This document shows, in pieces, positions 34,185-46,495 of a DNA stretch of 64,000 bases. The notes under the pieces were generated by a model. It saw only the letters and a program-made list of their open reading frames with translations. It was not told where the DNA came from and searched no databases. The position numbers and the translations under genes were made by a program. Position 1 is the stretch's first letter, and every line of letters starts with the position of its first letter. Source of the DNA: Sclerodactyla briareus (taxonomy: Eukaryota > Echinodermata > Holothuroidea > Dendrochirotida > Sclerodactylidae); assembly GCA_026419785.1 (NCBI GenBank), contig JAODTK010005735.1, forward strand, positions 62,001-126,000. Direction: 5' to 3'.

Positions 34185-37100
34185 ATTCAGCAGCAAATGA
34201 TGTTGGCTCTTCTGATATCTATACCTAAAACTGCCGTCAGTCAACTGACTGCCCCAAGCCCTACTAACCCAAATTCTTCAAGGTCATTGCACGCATACAG
34301 AAAATTAAGACTCAAATAGTTTCTCACAAGTCAATTCATACCTTAATGGGAAAGGTTCTCTTCCCAGAATATGTTAACAGTTTTCCGTGAAAATACACGA
34401 TTTGCGGTTCAAAATGAGTTATATCTGGGACGGACGTCTAAATTCTGGTTCTGAAGTGTACGATTAATTAACTCGCCATACCTGCAGCGTTGCACACTGT
34501 ATAGTGGTAATAGGGGGTGAACACAAGTTGAATAAAAAAGATACTTTCTCGCCCCAACGCTGAAGGAAGGAGGCGAATGTGCGTAAACTGGTACGAATGT
34601 TTGTGACAACAGAGGTGAGATGCGTGATCTTTCACTGCCATGTGAACCTAAATGATCGAGAAAGGGTTCTCAGGTAGGGAGGAATGAATAAAAGGGATCA
34701 TGGAAATTCGTGATGGACACAGTCATTTAGTGCAAATGTCTTTCACAGAAGTTTAAAAATGAGGGAGGAGATCTTGACAGTAAAAGAGATATTCATGTAT
34801 AACAGGAAGAACCAAATTTCATCTTTCCAATGCTGTGTGAACGGGTTTGTGAATGCTGTTAAGTATTGGAAAACCATTTGAGAAAGGTAGAAAAGATCGT
34901 TATTTTTAGCTCTTCTAGGTGAATTCAGGCTGTCAGACGTCGAAGTTGCCCCTCTGGAGCGCGAGTTTAAAAAGTTTCAATCTGCGGAGGCGGGCGCCAG
35001 CCGATAGCGGCCGGCGGCAGTTGCAATATATATAAAAAAAAACCGGTCATGTTATGCTACCTCTAAACAGAAATACCATCATATTGAAACTTGAAGGGTA
35101 TATACTTAACAAGAACGAAATGAAAGGATCTGGGACAGCGAGATTGATTCATATCTTGTATGTATTAACTGCGGATCGTGTACGGTGTATTATGGTTGTT
35201 CCATATTGTGATCGTATCGGTTCTGTTTTGAGGATTTGTGCCAAAAAAAAGGAAAAAATTCACGGATTCTTGACATAATTGTGCAAACTTCCGGTTGACC
35301 CAGTAATGGAACGGCCCCGTGCCTCATTTGTGTACTCTACCTTCTACACTCGAGACTGGAGGCAAACTGATGATTGTTTAACCAACCGAATGACGTAGGT
35401 GTCTCATATGCAGTTACAAACAAACCCCGGATTATGTCCGTCGTAAATCTAGCACCAATAAAACTAAACCGAGGTAAATTAATTACGCCACCCGGAAACC
35501 AATTCACAGTGACTAGATCCGCGCCCCGTTTATCCTAAGTGGTCACTGTACTTCGATGTAACCCGGGTAGACGGTATCGATGATAACATCGCGTGTTGCG
35601 GGATACCGTCATTGTTTTGCGGGACTACCATATTTATGATCTTACTACAAGATCAGTCACGAACTAGCGTTGATTTCCTCATCAGTTTTTTTTTTAATCT
35701 TTATCTTCTCACTATCTGACTATAGGCCGGATCATATGAACGCATTGCAACATTCTTCACGAGCCCACCACAACGCAGACGATTGTTATAGTAGGCTAAA
35801 ACAGTAACACTTAGCTGTCAAAATAAATCACGAGTAATGCTGTGACACTCTCGGCGTTCCCATAAATAGAACAGAAACATGTGGTTCCAATTTTGTATTA
35901 AACATTGAAATATGTTATACTCATGAACCTTTGGGGGCTTGGTGTGCGGTGGCGATTAATGACCCACCCCTCTTCCCATTGGTGCTACACTCTCCCTACT
36001 CGTAGTAGGTCCATTTCAAGTCAATTGCATAAACACCAAACCAGGATGCAATTGCTTGATCTCTTCTGGTGATACCACTATTTTTCATTCAATAATGGTG
36101 ATGCTAGACATACTGGTATGACGATGAAGAGTGCCATAATTGATGCACATACTTCATATGGCCTCTTAACAAACGTGAAGGAACTGTAACATATCAAGGA
36201 AGCCTAAAACAACGGTAGAGGTTGATGTGCGTCTGATATTATCATATTACCTCAGGCGCATAACCACAGCTCCTGTCTTGGAGGAGGGGGTGGCATGGTG
36301 GTCTGAGGGGAGGGGCCTATGGCTAAAAAAATGCGATTGTTGGTTCCTCAGACGCCAAATGGTGCCAATATTCGGGTGGAAAACAATAGTCACACCCGGA
36401 ACCACCGACGATGATCTTCCAATCGTTTTTTTCTCCATCAATTTCGTGTTTTGGTCACTTGGGTCGATGGGAGGGGAGGGGTCAGCCCCGAAACACCCCC
36501 TGTTAGGCCACTGAATTTACCCAATCTTCAAAGAGACAACGTCATCTGGCGGTAAAAACATCCTGGCACAATTTTCGGTACGATTACGGTACGGCAATCG
36601 TCCACAATGGAATGTCTATATCTTCGCTAATTCCTGAGACGGTTTCTTCTGGCTGTATCGTCGGTATTCACCTAGTGTTGTGAGACGATTTGCAACATAG
36701 CTTTTCAGGGAATATAGTAAATCGTCTATATTCCTTACATGCTCCAAACAGTCAGGCGCGTAGCCAGCCCTCCCCAGTCCGTCCATCGTAGAGCCGCAGA
36801 CAATTTTGTATTCGGTGATGTACTTTTTATTTTCGCTTAGAGGTTGGTTTAATTTATTCAAGGTTAATTTAGTTTCTTTAGTTAGGTTTACCGGGAACGG
36901 TCCCCTGAATGACCGTGAAACCATAACCACCAAAGAAGGGGAAAGACAGAACTCAAATAGTTCTCTCACAATAATTCCCTTCCGCGGAAAACAAGTCAAG
37001 TTTTGTTGACAAAAGACTGTTGGTTTGAATTGGCATTAGCACTCTTAAGGGCCGGTCCACACTATACGAATCGTAGTCGTGCAACGACCGATATTATTGG

Positions 37101-38060
37101 TTCAGGCCGATTAATACGGGCCTATTAATGACGGCTGGAACACCCCTGCACATGGATGGAGGACTTGCCTTCGGCTATTTGCCAACTCCATTCCAATGTG
37201 GAAAGCCTTCCCGGCGTTTTTGATCATACATTTTCCTATTTATCGTTGAGCTCAACGATTTATCGTACGACTCTTACATTGTTCGATATGACGTCATTAG
37301 GAATGAAGGTTTTTTTGAACACTTCGATCTTGCGAAGGTATTGTGATAATGTAACGAGTATTCATAGACGATGTTACCTACACAGACCCTCTCCTCCTGT
37401 TCCGTCAGCCTGCATCTAAAAGATCGTGTAGCAGCAACGATAGAACTCGTTATTGTGAACCGGTCCGCTTTAGACCAAACAACATCTGCAGGGAGGCTAT
37501 TTTTTCCGCTAATAACTCACTCTGTGCGAAAAGAAATACTCTGATGTCTGGGATCGGCAACTAGCTTGGACAATGCCCCTATGTTGGTATTAGAAAAATT
37601 CAGAGTAGTCCGAAATAAAGAGACCATGGAGCTAGTGCAAATCTGGACCTGACCTAATCACCCCGAGTTCGGCCTTAGCTTCGATGAAGTCAGAAAGCTT
37701 CAATCTTCCTTATTTACGACGAATCCCCGTGCAGATATTCTCCATTAGCTCCATTCTGCTGCGATATATTGATTTCCACACAATGCACGATACTCCAGTA
37801 CAGGTACGGTCCTATCAACTTCGTGAACAGCCTGACAACAATGTCATCGGCATGAAGACTGATGAACTAAAAAAGGTCGGGCGGGTAAACCGCCCAGGAC
37901 GTATTTATCCCCGCATCTCTTATTCAGACATTTGGTGAACATGAAACCGGACAAATTCGTGGAAGAAGACAGGAGAGACTTGTGAAGCGACACGTGTTAC
38001 TGGGAAATGGGTCAGTCCATAATGCACTTGTAATTGTATGAGGCACCCTACAGCCCCGGA
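34185..38060. other. unassigned DNA, no gene recognised
   Basis: No supported gene. A 127-codon minus frame (36616-36999) has a protein-like composition (LTKETKLTLNKLNQPL near residues 39-54) but no family I recognise. A GC-rich patch (34985-35020, CGGGCGCCAGCC..GGCCGGCGGC) stands out from its AT-rich flanks. Confidence 0.35.
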
Positions 38061-38065
38061 CAAGG

Positions 38066-38863
38066 TGCGTTCCCTTAAATAAGAACATTTATTCAGGATT
38101 CGACCTGTAACCACATGGCCACCCGACATAGGTCAAATTCAGTTCGGTCACACACATGCAGGTCAAAAATTTATATCGAAAAAATCACAATGAGTGACCA
38201 TCCAGCCTTCGCAATATTTTTTTTCAAAATTTTTCTCCGATTATAGCAAAACAGTTTTCGACCCTAAGTGACCTCGGAATGACCTTTCAATGATAGTCAG
38301 TTTTCATGAAATTGTTACTCCCCATGTGATACTTCCACTCCTAGGAGCATTTGCATTCTGATGACACACCCATTGCTATTAGCCGAAAAAGTCCTAAAAT
38401 CAGTTTTTGACCCTAATGCCGTTTAATGACCTCCAATGACTGGCGGTTTAATGACAAGTTTTACTCCATATGATGGCATCCACTCCTAGAAGCTATTGCA
38501 TTCCAATGAACATGTTCAATGTTATTGCAAAAAAGTTATAAAATTGAACTTTGCACTTGTAACGCCAAAGTAAGTATCCGATCGAAGCGAGTTGTGTCTC
38601 TCCAAAAGCACAACAAACTCAATCACAATATCCCAAACTAACCCATTTCATATTTTTTTCCCGTAACTCCTTAGTAAGCACATTTATTCCAAATTCGACC
38701 TTTCCCCACATGACCAACCCGACAGGTCAATTCAGGTCAGAGGTCACACACATGCAGGTCAACATTATATCACAATGGTGAACCCATATCAGTCCTTCGC
38801 AGTACATTCAATTTTCTTCGTTCTAGCCAAAAAACACGTTTTTGACCCCTAATTGACCCCATA
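38066..38863 (-). repeat. tandem dispersed repeat, unit 1 and first half of unit 2
   Basis: This is the left part of a tandem array of the 20.3-kb family in reverse orientation. Each unit has a B block ('..CATTTATTC..ATTCGACCT..CCACATG.CC..CGACA.GTCAA') and an A block with two 'CCACTCCTAG(G/A)AGC' boxes. Unit 1 has B near 38080-38270 and A near 38275-38560. Unit 2 starts its B block near 38640. Near 38863 the array breaks off inside 'TTGACCCCA' and resumes at 41004, because the foldback element is inserted. It is non-coding. Confidence 0.75.
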
Positions 38864-41003
38864 TGGCGCGAGAAAAGGATCTTTATCCGGAAGAAATATA
38901 TATTATCTATTGATAGTAAGATGCATGGGAGAAAATTTAATCCCGATTTCAAGAATACTTCATTTGCCAAATCAAGATAATTTTCTGAGTGGAAATATTT
39001 AATTCACCATGAAATACTGTTCGACCTCAAAATATTTCAAATCACATATAAATGTCTCGATGGGTAAATTATTCAAAAAAAATACTGGTTCCCAATGATA
39101 CATATCGTAATACATTTCCTTTGCAAACATATTGTTTGAACACTAATTATGTTGCCACAAATTTTTTTTTTTGCATGAAAATTATTATTTTGCTCTTCAC
39201 AAGTATATTACAACGTACAAAGTTCTATTAACGTAGTCTTTGCAACCTTGATATGTTTGCACAAATATATTTGGCAACGGAAATTTGTTTGCTCTCCCTT
39301 AATTCCATATTATCAACGAAAATATATATTATCAACGTAGTCTCAGGTCTTCGTTTCAGTTATTCCTCGTTTCCACTGGCGTAGCATCAATCCGCCTGCT
39401 GCCTTGCCACGCGTACGCGGAACCTACGACACAACCTTCAACTTGAATGAAGTGATTTGTGCGGCATCTAATACTACTAGGCCTTGCCGTAGCTGGCCTG
39501 AACGGACCCAGAGCCCCGAGTGACAATAGTCGTGTCATATTCCCGCCGCTCTCTCGACGGCGGACAGATGCCAGCTCCTCTGATCCACTTGGCCTAGTTT
39601 ATAGTACCAATAACAGTTGAGTGTACACTGTTACTGGGAGTTTAGGGGAGCATTCGGCCTAGGTGCCGGTGCAAAGACAAGGTTTGTAATCCGCCGTCCT
39701 AGTATGGCGATCAATCAGTGGAACAGCCTCCCACTGTTGCGTACTGCGTCATTATTATCTGAGATCTTAATCAATCGACCGACGTACAAATAAGTCGTAA
39801 GTTCGAGTCCTTGTATGTAACCACCAGCAGGTCACAGAAAAACTCGCCGCTATGCCGGCCAGCAGGGTATTTTTTTATTCGGAGTGAATGCAAATTGATT
39901 TTCATGAATTTGGTACATGTAGCTCGAAGTCAGGTTCGGATTGATTAATTGGGCTTAAAGTTCTGCGCCGTTGTCCGCGGTTCGATGCCGTTGAACCGCA
40001 TGGTGTGTGGGAATAGTTAATAAATTTCGGACAATTAGCAAGTTTTCAATAATATCCCCTAAACATGACATTCTATACCCTGTTGCTCAATTATCCAAGA
40101 AAAAAATTGCGCTGGCATGCCCCGGTCAACGGTTATCAACCTTCCACGATTTCACGACGACAACGCCAAGGAATGGATCACTTGCGATGCACTTCATTCG
40201 TTTATTCTGGACCCCTCAAGATTCTACCAGCATCATCATCCTATGATAAACCACTTTAAAAAAAAATAGTCCCGTTGGGGTATTGCATTCCTCATAATCA
40301 GTTTCTCACCTATATCACCCTTGAAATCGGTATCCTTATAGTACGAAAAGTGGAAAGCCGCGGTTTGCAGGTTGACGGAATGTCACTCAGTACAGTACAG
40401 TAAAGTAGATTCACTGCATTTCACGGCTCACGGACTCTGACGCTTAAGCAACGGCGTCCATGAGGCTACGTTGATAATATAATGTTTTTCGTTGCAAAAC
40501 ATATTTTTGACAAGCAAATGTAATGTTTCTGTTGCAACAAATAATGTAGCCAAATATATTTTTATTGTTTTTTTTTCAAAGTTCTTGTCCATGCCCAATA
40601 TTCTGCCTGAAATATATTTTTAGTTACAAACATATTCTGTAGAACAATATAATTATTTTCCTTGGTACATATATTTTCACTGGAAACATAAATAACTCTG
40701 CCAACATAATTTTTTTCTAGAGATAGGCCTACATAATTTTAGCAAACAAATTTTCGTTGCTGACGTATTTTTGTGCAACCATTAATTGTTGTAATGAAAT
40801 ATATCTACATCTATTTTTTTCATCAGAAACTTATTTCTTTTAACACGAACAATTTTCCTCGAACATATTTTGTTGTTCGAAATATGTTTTAGAGGGAACA
40901 ATAGTTTTCCTTGTGATAAATATTTCCACATCCCAAAATATTTCTTGATATTTGGCATATAGATTTCGTCCTGATGAATATAGTTCCCTTTTCTCGCGCC
41001 ATA
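38864..41003. mobile_element. foldback-type DNA transposon with long inverted arms
   Basis: The left end TATGGCGCGAGAAAAGG (38864-38880) is exactly repeated in inverted orientation at the right end (40987-41003). The flanks are 'TTGA-CCCCA' and 'CCCCA-AATGG', so CCCCA looks like a 5-bp target-site duplication. The host repeat reads through as GACCCCAAATG when the element is removed. Inner arms match imperfectly for about 500 bases: 'GTGGAAATATTTA' lies near both ends, 'GGAAATTTGTTTGCT' (39279) matches 'GAAAATTTGTTTGCT' (40741 reversed), and 'ATTATCAACGTAG' (39328) pairs with 'CTACGTTGATAAT' (40467). The middle (about 39365-40440) has no transposase frame, so the element is non-autonomous. Confidence 0.8.
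39672..39840 (+). other. possible LINE or SINE debris inside the foldback core
   Basis: The frame 'TRFVIRRPSMAINQWNSLPLLRTAS' (split at 39677-39750) resembles the final block of CR1-type RTs (..R....W NSLP...). About 50 bases later 'AAGTTCGAGTCC' (39799-39810) resembles a pol III B box. The two readings suggest different origins, and neither is supported by a second motif. If real, the foldback core captured foreign repeat DNA. Confidence 0.25.
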
Positions 41004-42660
41004 CCCCAAATGGACTTTCCTGATATGACAGTTTTTTGAAAATTGTTTACTACTCTACCATGTGTACAAACATCCACTCTAGACATTTTTGCATTCTGAT
41101 GAACACACCCAGTGCTATTGCCGAAAAATATAAAATCCTTTTTTGACCCCTATTGACCTTTAAATGACCTTCAATGACATGGCGTTTTTATGAAAATTTG
41201 TTACACTCCATTTGATGCATCCCACTCCTAGAAGCATATTGCCTTCCAATGAACATGTCCAATGTTATGGCAAAAATGTATCAAATGAACTTACTCGCAC
41301 CGACCTTGTAAACTACCAAAGTAAGTGTCTGCGAATGAAGCGTGAGTTGTTTCCCTCCATCAAGCACACAAAGCTCGAGCACATCTCCAAAAATAACCAG
41401 TTTTTCTATTTTTTTGCCCTAACTCCTTAATAACACATTTATCAAGATTCGCCTTTAACCACATGACACCCTACAGAGGGTCAAATTTCCAGGTCAAGGT
41501 CACAACACATGGAGTCAACATATTCACAATGGGCACCATTCCAGCTTCGCAGAATTCAATTCCTCCGATTATGAGCCACAAAACAGTTTTGACCCTTAGT
41601 GACCCCAATGACCTTTAATGATATGACAGGATTTATGAGCTGGTTCTCCCTGTGATACTTCCACTCCTCGGAGCATTTTGCGCATTCTGAGAACACACCC
41701 AGTGCTTATTGCCGAAAAAGTACTAAAATCATTTTTGGACCCCTAAGGTGCTTTAATGACCTTCATGACATGGCGGTTTTTATGAAAATTGTACACTCCA
41801 TTATGCATCCACTCCTAGAACATATTGCATTCCCATGAACAGTCCAATGTTATTGCGAAAAAGTATTAAACGCATCATTTTGACTGATCAGGACAACTAT
41901 ATGCAAATTAGTCCCCCAAATTTACCCTCAGGATCTTGATGCTATTGAATAATCTTTCAGACTGGTAGTAGGTCCATTCACAAGTTTCGTCCAAATCCCC
42001 CATGAAAGTTGCGAAAAGGATTGCATTAATTATCTAATTGATGACTAACGAGATGTAATTAAACACACATACTGAACCGCTTCCGTGATTCAAGGCAACT
42101 GAATACATTTATCGGAACTTTAAAGGTCCACTCACCAATTTCGTGATAATCCACCGACGTTTATAAATTCTGCCTTATTGCTAATTGGCCCAACTAATAT
42201 GCAACTTAGTCAGGCAAGACGACCGGTGACCCTTCGTCCACTTAGAATTGCAACTACGCACTGGATAGTGGCCCTATCCCAATTTCCATTGAAACCAAAA
42301 GTTTGAAAGATCACATACATTCGCTATAATTGGCTACTGGCCAAAAAAATGCACTAATGACCTCGATGCCTTGAAATCGGTCCACCATGTTTTTCGTTCC
42401 ACAACTCCCCCACAAACACGCCACGTTCTGTGAAAATCGAACCAACTTGAAAATTTTTGCGAAAAACCTGCAAAATAGAGGAAAGCAAATATACACGATC
42501 TAGCCCATTTCGACTTATCCGTGATATTACTCATACGGACTTGTCCCAAGTTTGGTCATCGGATAAAGTGTCTAAAGAATGAGAGCCTACGCTAAATTTC
42601 CGGGCGGCGGCGCGGCTGCGGCGGCGGCGTGCGGCGGCGGCGGCGGCGGAGACGCGGCAG
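41004..42660 (-). repeat. tandem dispersed repeat, rest of unit 2, unit 3 and GC head
   Basis: This continues the array after the foldback. The unit 2 A block is near 41040-41260, the unit 3 B block near 41280-41590 and the unit 3 A block near 41620-41880. Next come single-copy parts matching 20380-21100 in reverse ('CTCATACGGACTTGTCCCAAG', 'GTCTAAAGAATGAGAGCC') and the GC-rich head (CGGCGGCGG runs, 42600-42655). Copies differ mostly by one-base indels. The head abuts a LINE relic directly. Confidence 0.75.
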
Positions 42661-42669
42661 CACGCCCAA

Positions 42670-43225
42670 ACATAATCCCCCTAAAATCCGAGAATCCAAT
42701 TACCTTGTCTAGCAGCTTCCGCACACTGCCCTGGAGTTTCCAATGAGATGCGAAATACCAACACCAATGGCCTTCGCTGAGTTTACCCCCTGACTTTTTC
42801 CTCCATTGGTTCATGATAGCCGACAACTCACCTTTGCATTTACGGTGTTGAAACATTTGCTAACGGAAGACTATTCCGGATTCTAAGTGTCTTTGAACCT
42901 TGTACCCTCATCATTCGAATCACTCCCCTAGCATGTGACTTGTGTCGCCCCAAAAATTTCTCCCGAATTGCACCGCATCTTCGGGATCTTTACTATAGGC
43001 CACAAAGCACGGCCAAGACTGACCCATTGGGGAAACCACCACCATGTAGACAACGCTCAATATGACAACTCTTGCCGCTATTGTGTAAGCCACCCCTGTA
43101 ATCCGTCTAAGGACATTGTCCGTTATACCCAAACTCCCTTTGAAAAGGAGACGTTTATGAGACACTTGTCAAAAGCTTTCTGCAGCACTCTCTTGATGAC
43201 GAAAAAAGTTCGGAAGTCAAATTCT
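42670..43225 (-). pseudogene. CR1-like LINE RT relic, minus strand
   Basis: Minus-strand pieces in RT order, with frame changes. 'DFR' and 'KAFDKC' (near 43219-43165) is the DF.KAFD motif. 'KRLLFKGSLGITDNVLRRI' (43158-43102) is the RLL.KL..LGI....L.W motif. 'VVVSPMGQS' (near 43045-43018) is a decayed SGVPQGS. 'SKDPEDAVQ..RNFWGDT' (near 42990-42935) corresponds to YINDLPD......FADDT, with the ADD replaced by WGD. 'KCFNTVNAKV'-like and 'GVGISH' blocks follow, then 'QCAEAARQGNWILGF' (42729-42685). It is inactive. The QCAEAA nucleotide segment nearly matches the LINE at 56.7 kb, so the two belong to related families. A 214-codon plus-strand frame (42935-43579) is largely antisense to this relic. 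Confidence 0.85.
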
Positions 43226-43229
43226 GTGG

Positions 43230-44300
43230 AATATGACGGAACAATGAATAAAGTACACTCGTTTCACCTTGCGCCGAGCTTGAAGTGGGGGCTTAGCTTG
43301 TTTGTCCTCACTGGATGTACCCCTTCCCCCACATTTTTTGTCTATACAAATACCACATACATTTGTCCTTATTTTCGCTCCCCTCCTTCTTTTCCTATTC
43401 CCCTCCAGATTATCATTCTTCTCGTCTTCGGAGGTACTTCTCCGCCCCTATGCTACGCCACGAAGTCGTACATTGAGATACTCCGTACGCATTGTGAAAC
43501 CACACGTACCATGCTGCGTGATACCTTCGTTGGAAGGTTATCGAAGCAGCCTATATTCACTCGTGTCTTACTTTTTTAGTCTGATTATCCGCTTTTTTCT
43601 TAGCGGTTTTCGTTGTCTTCAAACGAACGAGACACCTACACAGGCACTGGCGTAACAATGGGTCGGACAGCTTCTATGCACGTAGGTGTCACAGCAATCT
43701 AAAAGTGAGTTTATTTTCGGCACACTATCTTTCCAGCTGTTTCCTAAAATGGGTTCCGAAGCGGAACAAATGACAAGCCCCTAATACACAGATGACATGT
43801 CCGTTATCGCTTGGCTGTTCAACGAGTAGCCCGGGCAATTAATTCAGCTTGTCGCGCACACAGTACATATAGGTGTCATGATTTATTAGTATTAGGCACC
43901 CATATACGCAGCATGCGCCTAGCAGGACTTTCCACTGTGTTTTTGCCTTTGCAATTAATTTTTCTTGTATGAATCCTCCAGCAGTCAAAATTCCTTACGT
44001 TCCTATTTTCCTGGCATAGTGTAAAGTGCATCTGCTCGTAGATATTTTAATTCTGTTTAAAGAGTTGAACTTGGTTTTCGAAATCATCAAATTTGCAGGC
44101 AGTCGTATGCTATTTTAAATATTAACAATATTAATATTGTTGTTGTTGTAGTAAACACAATCAGTTGTTTCAAAAGTGAAAACCGCCACTAATCTACATT
44201 AGTTTACGCCCGGCTGATCTGCTTGAAAAAATACGACAACAGCTGACCTAAACGTTCTTACCCAAACTCCAGACTCTCCAAGTATTATAACCGCAGTGAT
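43230..44300. other. unassigned DNA, no gene recognised
   Basis: The plus-strand frame running in from 42935 ends at 43579; beyond the LINE overlap its product (Pro/Phe/Leu-rich) is unrecognised. An 18-base perfect palindrome AACAATATTAATATTGTT lies at 44124-44141. Confidence 0.35.
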
Positions 44301-45460
44301 TTGGTACCGTACAAAGCCAGTATAACTCACCTTTTGTTCGTGATCATCCTAAGTTGCTGCTTCCATCTTCTTGAAGTTTGCGCGTCCGTCCTCGTTTCGT
44401 GTCTTCTCATCCACCTCATCTTCCTCTTCATCCATGGCCCGGCAACTGAGCAGGGCCGAAGTCTCCCCTGGGCTCCTCCGATTCATATCCGGGTACCAGC
44501 TCGACCTCTACACACTTCCGATCGAGAGGAGGTCATCGGGCTGGAATCTCTGAGAGACTCCGACAAGCTGGAATCCAGATGTAGATCTCTGTCGAGATGT
44601 CTGCTCAATATACCCCACTAAACTCACAATATCTTGAGGACGCCTCTGTCCGGTATAACGCGGAGACCGCGGAGAGACCAAATACGGGTGCGAAACTTTG
44701 GATCCAGTTTTTTTGACGATGAGCGATTCGTTCCAACTGAATGTACTTGAGTGGTGGTCAGATTCACCAACTTCCGGACCAGTGACAACTGGAAGTCTCA
44801 TTGGTATGAGAATGTGACTTTGATCGACGGATGGTGGGTTTGTAATCAAGGCCATCGCTGAGAAGATTAGCATTCTGGCGATAACGCTTCCTGCCAATTC
44901 GTTATCTTAGTGGACCCGGGTGAGAGTAGGACCTTATCCTGTGCTGTTAGTACGATGCGGTGACAGCGCGCTGCTTAAATGGGACTGGATTCTGTCGACG
45001 TTGCTGGATGGATTCCAAGAAGTCGATGGAATGTGGATAGCTCCAAAAGTGGCGAGAAAAGTCTGGGCTTTCCCCGGCGTCGCCCAGACTGTTTTCGATC
45101 GTTGCCGGGCTGGTTGGATGAAATTCGACCAAGGACACAAACTTTTGGCGATTGCGATTTGGATCTCTGCTGGGTTGGTAACATCATGATGTTTTTCTCG
45201 TCTGGGAGCACTGGACGGAACACCGGACCTCGTCGAGAAATTGGAGACTGCTCGTTTGGCTGGATTTCGGGGTTTTGGTTTCTCGAGGATGTTTTCCAAT
45301 ATCGCTCGTTCAAATAGTTTGGCATCTCGCCATGTTTGTTCTTCAATTTTCTCTCATCAGATCATCCCATTCCGACTGCTCACGATTGCCGCGATATGGT
45401 ATCCGTAATCTCTCCCGCCATGGTTACGAGCCTCCGCTCGTGTTCCCCAACGCTTGATTG
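44301..45460. other. higher-GC patch open in many frames
   Basis: Between about 44.3 and 45.35 kb both strands carry overlapping frames of 90-129 codons: plus 44301-44621 and 44979-45317; minus 44508-44897, 44934-45299 and 44975-45346. At 44980-45130 five of six frames are open. The minus-strand products are Ser/Pro/Arg-rich, as in disordered or gag-like proteins, but no zinc knuckle, protease or RT motif is readable. Elevated GC and few TA dinucleotides would by themselves lower the stop frequency. The patch could equally be the remains of a retroelement gag or an exon-bearing segment. Confidence 0.25.
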
Positions 45461-46490
45461 AGCCGTTAATACGCACGCGCACCTGGGATAATAGACAACT
45501 GGAATAAAACAAGTGATAAATGAGGTACTAATTAACCATGTGATTAGCAGTATAAATAAAAAAAATATATAATTACAAACAAAAAAAAAAAAATCAAAAA
45601 AAAACTCGTGGTCAACTTTTCGCGTTTTAGCATTTTACTTCAAAATGTGACATTTCCTGAAACGAAAGCAACTTTGGAGCCTGTATACATCATCTGAAAA
45701 AGAGCTGCCGACCGCTGCAATTTCACCTAACATTAGACAATGAAAGCTACTCGTGAGCCGTATTTTATCAGCCAATGCACATCGCCTTCTTCCTCCCAAC
45801 TTCGCAATTCCTACACATCAGATATTGTAGAATGCGATTATCAGCCACCTGTGGTATTTTGGTAGAAGCGAGAACAGTTGCCCCTACGCATACGATTTTC
45901 AATCATGCAAATGTTTAGATTATCACCCTAGCCTGTCTCAAGAAGATAAACACAAATATTCACTGTTTATTTGTGCTCCCTGTGCATAGAATATATTCGG
46001 AACGTGCGCCGTGATTATGTTGTGCCGCCCATTAAAAGGAAGGGGGTTCAAATAAGATAAAGTTTGATACCCAAAAAATCATTATTCGAGTATCCAAATG
46101 ATTGCACTAATTCGAAATTGGGTCTGGGAATAATATTTCATGTCTTAGGAACCGTCTAAATAATTATTGGCAACTAGACCACGTTCATCATTTGTCTGAC
46201 AACCATTTGTTATTGCCGCCCCCCCTTATACTGTTACTTACTTAGCAACCGTTATGGGCCGGAGCAAATAGGTCTGAAAGCATCGCCCTTATTGTGGCTC
46301 ACAACAATGGATGATTTGGTGCTCTTAAAACATTTCATACAACACCCAGCCGAGAAGCCCTATCTAGACGTGCGTTTATGAGAAATTTGTTTTAAGTAAT
46401 GTAGTAAATGCCAGGAAAAACAGATATGACCCAAATTTGTGTTTTTTTTTCTAAAAACCTAGGCAAGAGGAGCTACAACTCTATCGGATG
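45461..46490. other. unassigned DNA, no gene recognised
   Basis: A-rich run at 45558-45605; otherwise nothing recognised. Confidence 0.4.
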
Positions 46491-46495
46491 GTTGT

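Noticed and set aside
42587..42856. Splice-donor-like AAG/GTGAGT and AAG/GTAATT words suggesting exons on the minus strand
   Set aside because: The sequence aligns by motif order to a CR1-like RT relic, so the donor-like words are coincidental.
42935..43579. 214-codon open frame on the plus strand (longest in the window)
   Set aside because: Its first third is antisense to recognisable CR1-like RT motifs on the minus strand, and the remainder has no family motif.
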